From Rheinheimera mesophila (lineage in GTDB: Bacteria > Pseudomonadota > Gammaproteobacteria > Enterobacterales > Alteromonadaceae), in the NCBI RefSeq assembly GCF_000986865.1, contig NZ_LAVS01000030.1:1-43602 (forward strand): DNA of 43,602 nt, read 5' to 3'. Position 1 is the stretch's first letter. Each line of letters starts with the position of its first letter. Positions 16,942-25,576 of this stretch are shown here, piece by piece. The position numbers and the translations under genes are program-made. The notes beneath the pieces were generated by a model, which made no database searches, had not been told where the DNA came from, and saw nothing but the letters and a program-made list of their open reading frames with translations.

Positions 16942-18040
16942 TACGCCGGTGGCTGTTACTGCCTCTGAATCTCCCCTTCCCAAAGAACAGGTTAACAAAG
17001 AATCAAACAAAAACACTCCTTTGCCATCAGCCAAAACAGGCCGTGCTATTGCCTGGTTGTCTTTATTGCTGAACCTGGTTTTGCTGGCTGGCATAGCGGC
17101 AGCGGCTTGGTGGTTATGGCCACAATGGTCTGAATTGCAGCAACAGCAGCAGGTTTTGCAACAACAGCAAGAACAACAAAACGAACAAGGTAAACAGCAA
17201 CATCAGCAACTGACCGATCAAGTGCAGCAGCAACTGGCCTTGGTGTTGGATCAGCAAAAACAACAAAACGCTTTGAGTCAGCAACAGCAGCAGGCTTTGC
17301 TCCAGCTGCAACTGGACAGTAAAAAGCAGTTAAGTCATGGTCGCACTTGGCAGCTCTGGCAAATTCAACAGTTGTTGCAACTGGCCGGACAAAAAATCTG
17401 GTTAGAACAGGATATGGCTGCGGCCCTGCGTTTGTTGCAAGGCGCAGAACAGCAATTGGCTTTATTGCAGGACAGTAGCATGCAGCCGTTACGTCAGGCG
17501 ATTCAGGCTGATGTAGCAGAGTTAGAGAAAAATGCTTTACCTGACTTAGCCAAAATTCAACTGAGTTTAACTAGTCTGCGTCAGGCGGTGCATGAATTAC
17601 CGCTGCGTCAAAGCGAACGTGAACTGGGGGATGCTGCACCTGTCGTTGCCACTAGCTCGGATTGGCAGTCTACTTTACTGCAGCACTGGCATTCATTCTG
17701 GCGTTCGTTAGTGCATGTGCGCCCAACTCAACCAGAAGACTTGTCGGTGTTATCCGCTGGCGAGCAACTGAGTTTGCGCAACAGCTTACAGCAACAGTTA
17801 TTACTGGCTGAACTGGCGGCAATGAAATATCAGAATGAGTTATATCAGGCGGCGTTACAGCAGGCGATGGATACCTTACAGCGGTATTTTGCGGCTGTGG
17901 ATCCAAAGGTCAAAGCTGCATCAGAGCAATTAGTTCAATTGGCTGCTTTGCCTGTGGCTTTCCCTGCGCCAGCCGCTTTGCAATCCAGCGCTGTGCTTGA
18001 TCAACTGATGCGTCAAACTGTGGTGGAGATTCAGCCATGA
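16934..18040 (+). CDS. hemX: HemX-like uroporphyrinogen-III C-methyltransferase family membrane protein
   Basis: A 368-residue inner-membrane protein: a cytoplasmic N-terminus rich in Pro/Glu/Lys (1-37), one transmembrane helix (about 38-62), then a strikingly glutamine-rich coiled coil (about 70-135) and a helical periplasmic domain. It matches the HemX family that follows hemD in gammaproteobacteria; although named as a methyltransferase, it lacks a recognisable SAM-binding motif and its role is unproven. CAG/CAA runs near 17135-17310 create a spurious antisense leucine-rich ORF. The start overlaps hemD by 8 bases and the stop overlaps hemY by 4. Confidence 0.88.
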   Translation: MTDTPVAVTASESPLPKEQVNKESNKNTPLPSAKTGRAIAWLSLLLNLVLLAGIAAAAWWLWPQWSELQQQQQVLQQQQEQQNEQGKQQHQQLTDQVQQQLALVLDQQKQQNALSQQQQQALLQLQLDSKKQLSHGRTWQLWQIQQLLQLAGQKIWLEQDMAAALRLLQGAEQQLALLQDSSMQPLRQAIQADVAELEKNALPDLAKIQLSLTSLRQAVHELPLRQSERELGDAAPVVATSSDWQSTLLQHWHSFWRSLVHVRPTQPEDLSVLSAGEQLSLRNSLQQQLLLAELAAMKYQNELYQAALQQAMDTLQRYFAAVDPKVKAASEQLVQLAALPVAFPAPAALQSSAVLDQLMRQTVVEIQP

Positions 18041-19122
18041 TCCGTTTGTTGACGGTGGTTTTACTGCTGGCTGCGGCCATGTGGCTTGGACCATGGCTGA
18101 CACAGAATCCGGGTTATCTGATGCTGGTGCTGGGGCCATGGACCATTGAAATGACGCTGGTGGGCTTTGTTATTCTTCTGTTGTTAAGCCTGGGCTTGTT
18201 ATGGCTGATGTTACGAATTTTACGGCCGTTCTTGGGGTTTCGAAACTGGACTCTCAATCCGTTTCGTGGTCGTCAGCAACGCAAAGCCCGTTTAGCGTTT
18301 GAACAAGCGGCTTTGGCCTTGGCTGCAGGGCGTTTTCAGGATGCTGAACAGTATTTTGACCGCTCTGATGCTATGCCAGAATTTACTATGCTGCGCCAGA
18401 GTATGGCCTGCTACGCTGCTTTGCAGGCCGGGCATGCCACTAAAGCTATGCAACTGGCTGAACAACTGGATGCTACAAAAGCACAGAGTTGTTATGTCAA
18501 AGCGGATTTATTATTGCGTCAGAATCAGGCCAAAGCTGCACTGGAGTTAGTGCAGCCGGCTATGCAGACTCCAACAGATGCCCCCTTATTAGCGCCTTTG
18601 TATTTTCAGGCGCTGTTAGCCGCAGGACACAATATTGAAGTTTTCCATACCGTACTCAAAGCCATAGAGCAAAAGTGGTTTAGCAAAGCGCAGTGGCAAG
18701 CACTACGTTATCAGATCTATCCGCAGGCTATCCGTAATCTGGCGGCTCAGGGCTTATTCGACGAAAGTAATGAGTATTGGTTGGCGTTGCCGTCGAAAGA
18801 ACGTAAGTCGATGGCTGCCGTATTAGGTCGGGTTTGGGCCAAGGTGAAATCAGGTCAGGCTGAACAGGCTGAAAAGCTGTTGGTAGATCACTTAGCCTAC
18901 AGTGATTTGCCTTTGGCATGGCCTGTGTTGAAGCAAATTCCGTTAAAACGTCATGTGGTATTGCTACGTAAGCAACTACAGCATTGGTTAAGGGATCATC
19001 AGGAAGATGCCGTGCTCTATGCCATGCTTGCCTATTGTGCTGAGCAAGACGGTGAGCCTATCCAGGCTGAGATGGCCTGGCAAAAAGCCTTGCAATATCA
19101 GCCGGGTTTAAAAACGTCCTGA
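18037..19122 (+). CDS. hemY: HemY family tetratricopeptide membrane protein
   Basis: A 361-residue protein with two N-terminal transmembrane helices (about 2-20 and 35-62) and a cytoplasmic TPR-type helical domain (about 90-355, e.g. ALALAAGRFQDAEQYFDRS and a last repeat AYCAEQDGEPIQAEMAWQKAL). HemY of enterobacteria is a protein of the hem operon linked to late heme/porphyrin metabolism, distinct from Bacillus HemY oxidase; its exact role is unclear. It overlaps hemX by 4 bases (ATGA). Confidence 0.9.
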   Translation: MIRLLTVVLLLAAAMWLGPWLTQNPGYLMLVLGPWTIEMTLVGFVILLLLSLGLLWLMLRILRPFLGFRNWTLNPFRGRQQRKARLAFEQAALALAAGRFQDAEQYFDRSDAMPEFTMLRQSMACYAALQAGHATKAMQLAEQLDATKAQSCYVKADLLLRQNQAKAALELVQPAMQTPTDAPLLAPLYFQALLAAGHNIEVFHTVLKAIEQKWFSKAQWQALRYQIYPQAIRNLAAQGLFDESNEYWLALPSKERKSMAAVLGRVWAKVKSGQAEQAEKLLVDHLAYSDLPLAWPVLKQIPLKRHVVLLRKQLQHWLRDHQEDAVLYAMLAYCAEQDGEPIQAEMAWQKALQYQPGLKTS

Positions 19123-19123
19123 T

Positions 19124-19630
19124 ATGAGTTCGGAGTTATTAACAGGCCTGGCTCCAATTATTGGAACCAGGCCTCGTCTGTTGTTGCTTGGCAGTATGCC
19201 GGGCGCCGCTTCTTTGCTGGAACAACGGTATTACGCCCATCCCCGTAATTTATTCTGGCCTTTTATGCAGCAGCTGTTTGGCATTCCGGTTGAGCTTGGG
19301 TATCAGCAGCGTTGTCAGTGGCTGACAGCTCAAGGCATAGCCTTGTGGGATGTGATAGCACATTGCGAGCGGCCCGGTAGTCTGGACAGTGCCATTAAAA
19401 AAAGCAGTGTGATTTGTAATGCGATACCGCAATTGCTGGAAGCAGAGCCACAGATCCGGAAGATCTGTTTTAACGGTGCCAAAGCAGCTGAAGAGTTTAA
19501 ACGGCATCTATTGCCTCTGCTGAAACACCGCACAGACATAAAGTATGTTCAGCTGCCCTCCAGCAGCCCGGCCCATGCCAGCCAAAGCAAAGAGCAGAAG
19601 CTTGAGTTATGGGCTAAGGCTTTAGGCTAA
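19124..19630 (+). CDS. Hypoxanthine-DNA glycosylase (UDG superfamily family 6)
   Basis: A 168-residue member of the uracil-DNA glycosylase superfamily, closest to the family 6 enzymes that remove deaminated adenine (hypoxanthine) from DNA. Evidence is the [12 protein letters not shown] motif (20-31), [13 protein letters not shown] (38-50), the GIALWDVI segment (70-77) and the C-terminal LPSSSPAHA, which contacts DNA in this family. It begins one base after the hemY stop, so it is read with the hem genes. Its 3' end overlaps that of the convergent csaA gene by 9 bases with no terminator between them. Confidence 0.87.
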   Translation: MSSELLTGLAPIIGTRPRLLLLGSMPGAASLLEQRYYAHPRNLFWPFMQQLFGIPVELGYQQRCQWLTAQGIALWDVIAHCERPGSLDSAIKKSSVICNAIPQLLEAEPQIRKICFNGAKAAEEFKRHLLPLLKHRTDIKYVQLPSSSPAHASQSKEQKLELWAKALG

Positions 19631-19960
19631 TTTAGTGCCATTGGGCACTTCTTGTTCAGGTACTGCCAATACCACAGCGCCATCAGGACGGTAAAAGCCT
19701 GTGATCAGGCATTCAGAGCGAAAAGGACCTATTTGCTTGGTTGGGAAATTCACCACCCCAATCACTTGCTTTCCCAGCAACTGCTCTTTGCTATACACAG
19801 TAGTGATTTGGGCACTGGATTGTTTCACCCCCAGATCAGCGCCAAAATCGACTTTAAGTTTATAAGCAGCTTTGCGTGCCTCCGGGAAATCCGTCACTTC
19901 AATGACAGTACCGACTCTGAGTTCAACTGCACTAAAGTCTTCCCAGCTAATTAATTCCAT
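19622..19960 (-). CDS. csaA: tRNA-binding protein CsaA-like
   Basis: A 112-residue single-domain OB-fold protein of the tRNA_bind family: [33 protein letters not shown], then [27 protein letters not shown]. Length and motif order match CsaA, a dimer that binds tRNA; chaperone-like and protein-export roles were proposed for Bacillus CsaA. It is monocistronic, convergent with the glycosylase gene, and overlaps it by 9 bases at the stop codons. Confidence 0.92.
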   Translation of the reverse strand: MELISWEDFSAVELRVGTVIEVTDFPEARKAAYKLKVDFGADLGVKQSSAQITTVYSKEQLLGKQVIGVVNFPTKQIGPFRSECLITGFYRPDGAVVLAVPEQEVPNGTKLA

Positions 19961-20356
19961 ATTTGTGACTCTTGTTGTTTGAGATCTACTTAGCTTTACA
20001 TAGGCCTGCTTTGGTTGTCATGAGGTTTGCGGTCAATGCGCAGTTTTATCAAAGGACCCATGGGTGTTCATTCTTTCGCCTTGACAGATCATGCAAAAGC
20101 ATAAATATTGAATGACATCGCTTATTTAGTTTTGACACTTTATGACTTCAATCCACGCTTGCTCAGTAACATTTGCCCGGACAGCAGCTCCGGCAAGTCT
20201 GCACGCGTGCTCCACTGATTACCACTTATCTGAGTGGTTCGACGAATAAATATCCGCACCTAATCTGACCGAATTTTATAGGTAGCTTTGTGGCTGCCTG
20301 TAAAACCATGGCCTATTGGCCTTTTCTAAACCATAAAAAGAAGCAGGAAAATAAAA
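19961..20356. promoter_or_regulatory. Intergenic region between csaA and the S51 protein gene
   Basis: This 396-base gap separates two divergent genes. It contains a possible -35 TTGACA at 20081-20086 followed by an AT-rich stretch around 20102-20109, and a small ATGC-AAAA-GCAT hairpin at 20091-20102. A second TTGACA (20132-20137) has no good -10. No ORF or RNA gene is convincing. Confidence 0.35.
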
Positions 20357-21739
20357 ATGAAAGCACCTCTCTTAGGCGTGTTGGCGCTGCTATTTTGCAG
20401 CCACAGCTTCGCCTGTTTGCAACAAGAAAGTGAAAGCAATAATACCGAAGGCACAGCTGATGGTGCCTTATGCAGTGGCACAGCTGTAGCCGCCAGCATA
20501 GGCAGCAGTTCGGATGTGGACTGGTATTATTTTGATACCACAGCAACAGGGGATATTAGTGTCAGTTTAAGTCATGGCTCAGGCAAAGACTTTGACTGGT
20601 ATCTGTATCGCAGCTCCGGCAGTTATATTCTGTCAGGGCAAAGCAGTGCTAACCCGGAAACCGGTACTTATACCGCCTCTCCGGCTGGGCGTCATTACAT
20701 CAAAGTCACCCGGTACAGTGGCACAGGAACTTACCAGCTGACCGCCAATTTTGTTGGCAGCGCCGGTGGTGGCGAAAATCCACCGCCAACCTCAGGTTGT
20801 AACTATGGCGCAAGACCATCTAAACCCAGTAATTTGACCAGTTATATGACGGGAGCTGGCACTGACACTTGTGTCACTTTAACCAATCCTGCCTTGTTGC
20901 TGATGGGGGGCGGTACCGACGTGGACAATGCTTTTAGTCTGCGCGTTGGTCCGCATATTCAGGGTGGTAATGTAGTGGTGCTGCGCACTGCGGGTACCAA
21001 TGCCTATAACACCTATCTGCAGGGTTTAACCAACGCCGCTTCGGTTGAAACCATCATTGTTGACACTGTCACCAAGGCCAATTCGGATTATGTCGACTGG
21101 GCGATTCGCTCGGCTGAGTTTGTCTGGCTGGCTGGTGGGGATCAGTCGGCTTATCTGAATGCCTGGCAGGGAACTAAAGTGCAGTCAGCTATCCAGCATG
21201 TGTATGACAAAGGTGGTGTGGTAGGTGGCACTTCAGCAGGCGATCATGTGTTGAGTCAGCATATTTACGATCCGGATGGAGTAGCTGGAGCTATCAGTGC
21301 TGAAGCTGTGACAGATTTCTGCCATGAAACTATTAACATCAGCACAGGTTTTCTGAATTTCCCTGCGTTGCAAGGGGTGATCAACGATACTCACTTCCGT
21401 CAGCGTGACCGGATGGGACGTTCCATGGTGTTCCAGGCCAAAGTGGGCGCTGCCAGCCGTGTCGTGGCCATATCAGAAGCTACCTCGTTGTTTATCAACA
21501 GTGCAGGTCAGGGCATAGTAGATGGGACTAATGAAGTCTATATCCTGAAATCGGATGCTCAGACGCAATACGCTCAAACCAGTTGTGGTTTGCCAGTGAA
21601 AGTGAACAACCTGTTGCGGTATAAACTGGTCAGTGGCGATCAATACAACTTAATCAACAACACCACCTCTGTAGTGCCAACCCGGATCAGTCTGGATGGC
21701 AGTAAAGCAAGCTTCTACACACCAACCAGCCCGTATTAA
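20357..21739 (+). CDS. Secreted PPC-domain plus S51 (cyanophycinase-like) peptidase family protein
   Basis: A 460-residue exported protein. Residues 1-19 form a signal peptide (LLGVLALLFCSHSFA). About 22-133 is a pre-peptidase C-terminal (PPC) beta domain, starting QQESESNNTEGTADGA and ending GTGTYQLTANF. A Gly/Pro linker (134-146) leads to an S51 domain (about 175-440) with LAGGDQSAY (259-267), a GGTSAGDH nucleophile elbow with S293, and the DTHFRQRDRMGR motif with H346. S51 enzymes include peptidase E (Asp-X dipeptides) and cyanophycinase (beta-Asp-Arg). Here the usual Ala after GTSAG is Asp. Substrate unknown. It is monocistronic, flanked by opposite-strand genes. Confidence 0.85.
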   Translation: MKAPLLGVLALLFCSHSFACLQQESESNNTEGTADGALCSGTAVAASIGSSSDVDWYYFDTTATGDISVSLSHGSGKDFDWYLYRSSGSYILSGQSSANPETGTYTASPAGRHYIKVTRYSGTGTYQLTANFVGSAGGGENPPPTSGCNYGARPSKPSNLTSYMTGAGTDTCVTLTNPALLLMGGGTDVDNAFSLRVGPHIQGGNVVVLRTAGTNAYNTYLQGLTNAASVETIIVDTVTKANSDYVDWAIRSAEFVWLAGGDQSAYLNAWQGTKVQSAIQHVYDKGGVVGGTSAGDHVLSQHIYDPDGVAGAISAEAVTDFCHETINISTGFLNFPALQGVINDTHFRQRDRMGRSMVFQAKVGAASRVVAISEATSLFINSAGQGIVDGTNEVYILKSDAQTQYAQTSCGLPVKVNNLLRYKLVSGDQYNLINNTTSVVPTRISLDGSKASFYTPTSPY

Positions 21740-21756
21740 CGGACTGGTTTGACTCC

Positions 21757-21782
21757 TAAAAGCCAAGGGACTGGCTTTATTT
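21757..21782. terminator. Likely bidirectional terminator between S51 gene and thioesterase
   Basis: AAAGCCA (21759-21765) pairs with TGGCTTT (21772-21778) around a 6-base loop, with T-rich flanks on both strands. It lies 18 bases after the S51 stop and 9 bases before the convergent thioesterase stop, so it could serve both. Confidence 0.55.
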
Positions 21783-21786
21783 CTGC

Positions 21787-22206
21787 TTATATGCCGGTTG
21801 GATGAGCCAACCGCGGCTCCAGACGATTTTTTAAATCCCCTTCAATCACCACAGCACGACCGGTTTTTTTATCTAAACAGACAAAAGTGATATTGGCATC
21901 AGCCACTAAGGTGTCTGTACCATCCAGCCAGATTTTCTGATGAATGACAGAGCTTTTGGTATTAATAGCGCTGAATTCAGTATCAATACGCAATTGCTGG
22001 CCCGTAGTCGCCTGAGCTCTGTAGTTAATATTGATATTAACGATCACCCAGGCCAAACCCAACTGTTCGAAATGTTCGATATCACCATGTTGTTCCAGAT
22101 AACCCCAGCGGGCTTCTTCCAGAAATTCTAAATAGCGGGCGTTATTGACGTGCTGATAACCGTCCAGGTGATAACCCCGGACTTTGATATAGGTGTGATG
22201 TAACAT
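21787..22206 (-). CDS. Acyl-CoA thioesterase, 4HBT hot-dog fold (YbgC-like)
   Basis: A 139-residue single hot-dog domain. The signature GYHLDGYQHVNNARYLEFLEEARW (11-34) contains the catalytic Asp and the helix of the 4HBT/YbgC group, and NININYRAQATTGQQL forms the central strands. Enzymes of this type hydrolyse acyl-CoA or related thioesters in the cytoplasm; the acyl chain preferred here is unknown. Not linked to tol-pal genes, so it is unlikely to be YbgC itself. It is divergent from murB. Confidence 0.87.
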   Translation of the reverse strand: MLHHTYIKVRGYHLDGYQHVNNARYLEFLEEARWGYLEQHGDIEHFEQLGLAWVIVNININYRAQATTGQQLRIDTEFSAINTKSSVIHQKIWLDGTDTLVADANITFVCLDKKTGRAVVIEGDLKNRLEPRLAHPTGI

Positions 22207-22354
22207 AAAACTCTCTGGTTGGACCTGTTTCGCCTTATGATGCCATAGTTTTTAAGCAGGGTTAACGAGGTTTTTGTTGGTCAGGGCAGAGATTTTTTTG
22301 GCCTGCTGCGCCGGAACCAGTAGAATAACCCTACTTTGGTTCTCTGGTACTTTT

Positions 22355-23347
22355 ATGCGTCTGTTACAGCAGCTCTCTGCAAAACCCTATTCCACTTTTG
22401 CCCTGGATACACAGCTTGCAGAATTAGTTGAGCTGGAGTCTTTAGCTGAATTAACAGCTTATCAGCCCACAACCACTCCTTTGTTGTTGGGCGAGGGCAG
22501 TAACAGTATTTTTCTGACTGATCAAACACAGACGATTTTGCGTTATTTAGCGAAAAGCCGGACTCTGTTGGCAGAAGACGAGTATCAGGTACAGCTGCAT
22601 ATAGAAGCAGGGGATAACTGGCACCAACTGGTCAGTTGGACAGTGGCTCAGGGCTGGTGGGGGCTGGAAAATTTGTCTCTGATCCCAGGTTCTGTAGGTG
22701 CAGCTCCGGTGCAAAACATAGGTGCTTATGGTGCCGAGTTGGCGGATTGTTGCGACTACGTCGATTTTTTCCACTGGCAAAGCCGTGCAGTACAGCGTTT
22801 AAGTAAAAGCGACTGTGGTTTTGGCTACCGCGACAGTATTTTCAAAACGGCTCTTGCCGGTCAGGGTGTGATAGTGGCTGTGGGGCTGACACTGAAAAAA
22901 CAAGGGCAGCCGAAATTAGGCTACAAAGGATTAGAGCATTTAACTGAACACAGCTCTGTCGCTGAAGTGGCACAAGCTGTGATTGCTGTGCGCCAGTCTA
23001 AACTGCCAGACCCTGCTGTGTTACCTAACTGCGGCAGCTTTTTTAAAAACCCTGTGGTCAGTCACTCTGTGTTTGAAGCCATTCAGTTGCGTTATCCGGC
23101 TATGCCATTTTATTCACAAGCGGATGGCAGGGTAAAACTTGCTGCTGGCTGGCTGATAGAACAAGTGGGATTAAAAGGGCAGCGCATTGGCGATGTCGGC
23201 TGTTATGACAAACAAGCACTGGTGCTGGTGAATTTTGGTCGGGGCACAGCCGCAGAGTTGCTGCAGATGATCAGCTTAATACAGCAAAAAGTTGCAACAG
23301 AGTTTGCAGTTGAGCTGGAACCCGAGGTGCGATTACTTGGCCATTGA
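22355..23347 (+). CDS. murB: UDP-N-acetylenolpyruvoylglucosamine reductase MurB
   Basis: MurB reduces enolpyruvyl-UDP-GlcNAc to UDP-MurNAc with NADPH and FAD in peptidoglycan synthesis. The 330-residue protein shows LLLGEGSNSIF (44-54) for FAD binding, PGSVGAAPVQNIGAYG (111-126), the RDSIFK segment and the catalytic serine S228 in NCGSFFKNP, with the C-terminal glutamate in LEPEVRLLG. This is the type I form found in E. coli. An open frame extends upstream to 22274, but the ATG at 22355 fits the family. It is followed by birA and coaX, as in E. coli. Confidence 0.96.
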   Translation: MRLLQQLSAKPYSTFALDTQLAELVELESLAELTAYQPTTTPLLLGEGSNSIFLTDQTQTILRYLAKSRTLLAEDEYQVQLHIEAGDNWHQLVSWTVAQGWWGLENLSLIPGSVGAAPVQNIGAYGAELADCCDYVDFFHWQSRAVQRLSKSDCGFGYRDSIFKTALAGQGVIVAVGLTLKKQGQPKLGYKGLEHLTEHSSVAEVAQAVIAVRQSKLPDPAVLPNCGSFFKNPVVSHSVFEAIQLRYPAMPFYSQADGRVKLAAGWLIEQVGLKGQRIGDVGCYDKQALVLVNFGRGTAAELLQMISLIQQKVATEFAVELEPEVRLLGH

Positions 23348-24341
23348 AGCACGCAAAACTTTACCTCATAGTCTGGTTGTGCAGCGTCAACTGGTGCATT
23401 ACCTGGCCAATGGCGCTTTGTGCTCCGGCCAGTGGTTGGGTGAGCAGTTGGGGATAAGCCGCACCGCTGTGGCTAAACATCTGGAACAGTTGCAACAGTA
23501 CGGCCTGGACTTATACAAAATTAAAGGCAAAGGTTATCGTTTGGCTCAGCCCGTGCAATTGCTTGACGCTGCCTTCATTAAAGCAGTGCAACTGCAGCAG
23601 GCGCCGGTGTGGGTGCAGTCAGTTACGGACTCCACCAATAGTCAGTTGATGCATAAGCTAAAAGAAGGTGTGGTACTGGAAAAAGGTGCCGTGCTGGTGG
23701 CTGAAGCTCAGACCGCGGGCCGTGGCCGGCGTGGCAAACAATGGTTTTCGCCTTTTGGCTGCAATTTATATTTTTCAATGTACTGGCAACTGGAACAGGG
23801 CATTCAGGCCGCTATGGGCTTAAGTTTAGTGGTTGGGCTCGCCGTTGCTAAAGTGTTGCAACAACAATGGCAGTTACCGGTCCGGCTGAAGTGGCCCAAT
23901 GATTTGTATCTGGAGCATAAAAAACTCGGTGGCATTTTAGTTGAACTGGCAGGGCAAACTCATGCTCAGTGTGATGTGGTGATAGGGTTAGGTCTGAATA
24001 TTCGTATGCCGGATCAAACCGACAAAGCTGTGGACCAGCCCTGGGCTGATCTGACTTCGGCTTTGGGTCAGCCGATAGACCGAAATCTACTGGTGGCTTT
24101 GTTGCAGCATCAACTGGTGCTGGAATTACAACAGTTTAGCCAGCAGGGTTTTGCCGGTTATGTGCAGGAGTTTAATCTGCTGGATCAATTTGCCGGTGAG
24201 CAAGTCACTTTATCCAGTGGTAGTCAAACTATGACGGGTCTTTGTGCCGGTGTGGATGCGCAAGGTGGGCTGGTGCTGGAGATCAATGGTCAGAAGCAAA
24301 GCTTTTATGGTGGTGAACTTAGCTTAAGAAAGGCACTGTGA
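23337..24341 (+). CDS. birA: Biotin-[acetyl-CoA carboxylase] ligase / biotin operon repressor BirA
   Basis: BirA attaches biotin to AccB and, with its N-terminal winged helix, represses biotin genes. The protein has the winged HTH (about 15-60: LGEQLGISRTAVAKHLEQL, then KIKGKGYRL), the biotinyl-AMP loop GRGRRGKQWFSP, the WPNDLYLEHKKLGGILVEL motif and a C-terminal SH3-like domain. The HTH marks the bifunctional class. No ATG lies near the expected N-terminus. TTG at 23337 is chosen because GAGG lies 9 bases upstream; it overlaps murB by 11 bases. TTG at 23292 and GTG at 23379 are alternatives. Confidence 0.93.
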   Translation: MAIEARKTLPHSLVVQRQLVHYLANGALCSGQWLGEQLGISRTAVAKHLEQLQQYGLDLYKIKGKGYRLAQPVQLLDAAFIKAVQLQQAPVWVQSVTDSTNSQLMHKLKEGVVLEKGAVLVAEAQTAGRGRRGKQWFSPFGCNLYFSMYWQLEQGIQAAMGLSLVVGLAVAKVLQQQWQLPVRLKWPNDLYLEHKKLGGILVELAGQTHAQCDVVIGLGLNIRMPDQTDKAVDQPWADLTSALGQPIDRNLLVALLQHQLVLELQQFSQQGFAGYVQEFNLLDQFAGEQVTLSSGSQTMTGLCAGVDAQGGLVLEINGQKQSFYGGELSLRKAL

Positions 24342-25036
24342 TGGAATTACTACTGGATATAGGCAACAGCCGCAGCAAAGCGCGTTTATTTGATGCCGGC
24401 CAGCTTACCGAAATACAACTGGAAAATATCAGCACAGCACAGTGGTCGCAAATAAAAGCAGTGTACTGCGCCAGTGTGGCCGCAGATAGCAGGGTATTGG
24501 CTATCCGACAGCAGGTCCCCTCTGCTATTCCTTTTACTCAGATACAAAGTGAAGCTCAGGCTTTTGGTGTCAGTAACAGTTATCAGCAGCCGCATTTATT
24601 GGGTGTCGATCGCTGGCTGGCATTAGTGGCAGCAGCGGAGTCATATCCCAATACCGATCTGTTAATAGCAGACGCTGGTACAGCTTTAACTATTGATTGG
24701 CTCAGCAGCGCCGGACAACATCAGGGCGGCTGGATTATGGCCGGGCAAAAACTGCAACAGGAAGCTGTATTGAGCAAAACTGCTAAAGTATTTTCCAAAG
24801 AACTGGAGACAGCGCAGTTATCGCCTGCGACAGATACTGCCACAGCTTTGTATCAGGGAGCCATTGCTGCCTTGGTGGGAGCTATTCGCCAGGCTTTTGC
24901 GCTTCAGCCAGTGCAGCTTATTGTGTTAACCGGGGGTGACGCACTGCTGTTACAAAAATACCTGACCGATCTGCCCGTTCGTGTTGAACCTCAATTGATC
25001 TTTCAGGGATTAGCCCGTTATATTCCGCCGAATTGA
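24341..25036 (+). CDS. coaX: Type III pantothenate kinase CoaX
   Basis: CoaX phosphorylates pantothenate, the first step of coenzyme A synthesis; it belongs to the ASKHA fold and needs a monovalent cation. The 231-residue protein has the phosphate loop LDIGNSRSK (4-12), GVDRWLALVAA (about 87-97) binding pantothenate, and LIADAGTALTIDW (about 108-120) carrying the second phosphate motif, plus LTGGDA near the end. E. coli has the unrelated CoaA at this place after birA. ATG overlaps the birA TGA by one base (TGATG); the GTG three bases upstream is an alternative. Confidence 0.94.
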   Translation: MELLLDIGNSRSKARLFDAGQLTEIQLENISTAQWSQIKAVYCASVAADSRVLAIRQQVPSAIPFTQIQSEAQAFGVSNSYQQPHLLGVDRWLALVAAAESYPNTDLLIADAGTALTIDWLSSAGQHQGGWIMAGQKLQQEAVLSKTAKVFSKELETAQLSPATDTATALYQGAIAALVGAIRQAFALQPVQLIVLTGGDALLLQKYLTDLPVRVEPQLIFQGLARYIPPN

Positions 25037-25096
25037 CCGTTTTGTGTACTTATTGAGCATTCAGGCCGTAATTTATAAGTTTTTTTTTATTTCCTG

Positions 25097-25125
25097 TTGC
25101 GTGGGGTGGGGCATTCCACTAGAAT
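25097..25125 (+). promoter_or_regulatory. Promoter of the tRNA-tufB operon
   Basis: TTGCGT (25097-25102), a 17-base spacer and TAGAAT (25120-25125) form a good sigma-70 promoter 17 bases before the first tRNA. The GC-rich stretch after the -10 (CGCACCC) resembles the discriminator of stringently controlled stable-RNA promoters. Confidence 0.75.
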
Positions 25126-25142
25126 TCGCACCCACTGACGTA

Positions 25143-25218
<76 letters not shown>

Positions 25219-25223
25219 TTAGT

Positions 25224-25308
<85 letters not shown>

Positions 25309-25334
25309 TCTTCAGTGCAATAGCTACGAGTAGG

Positions 25335-25411
<77 letters not shown>

Positions 25412-25424
25412 AACAGATCAAGTT

Positions 25425-25500
<76 letters not shown>

Positions 25501-25576
25501 TCTTGAAAGCCTCTCTTGCTGTACAATCTAAAAAACTTATTTCATACAACCACCGTTTGCTAAAAAGGGTCTATTT

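Noticed and set aside
17135..17310. Possible CRISPR-like or tandem repeat
   Set aside because: The periodicity comes from repeated Gln codons, with no fixed repeat unit or spacers.
17114..17311. Minus-strand leucine-rich ORF
   Set aside because: It is the antisense of the CAG/CAA-rich coiled coil of hemX.
20132..20160. TTGACA box as an S51 gene promoter
   Set aside because: No acceptable -10 lies at the right distance; the site at 20081 is slightly better but still weak.
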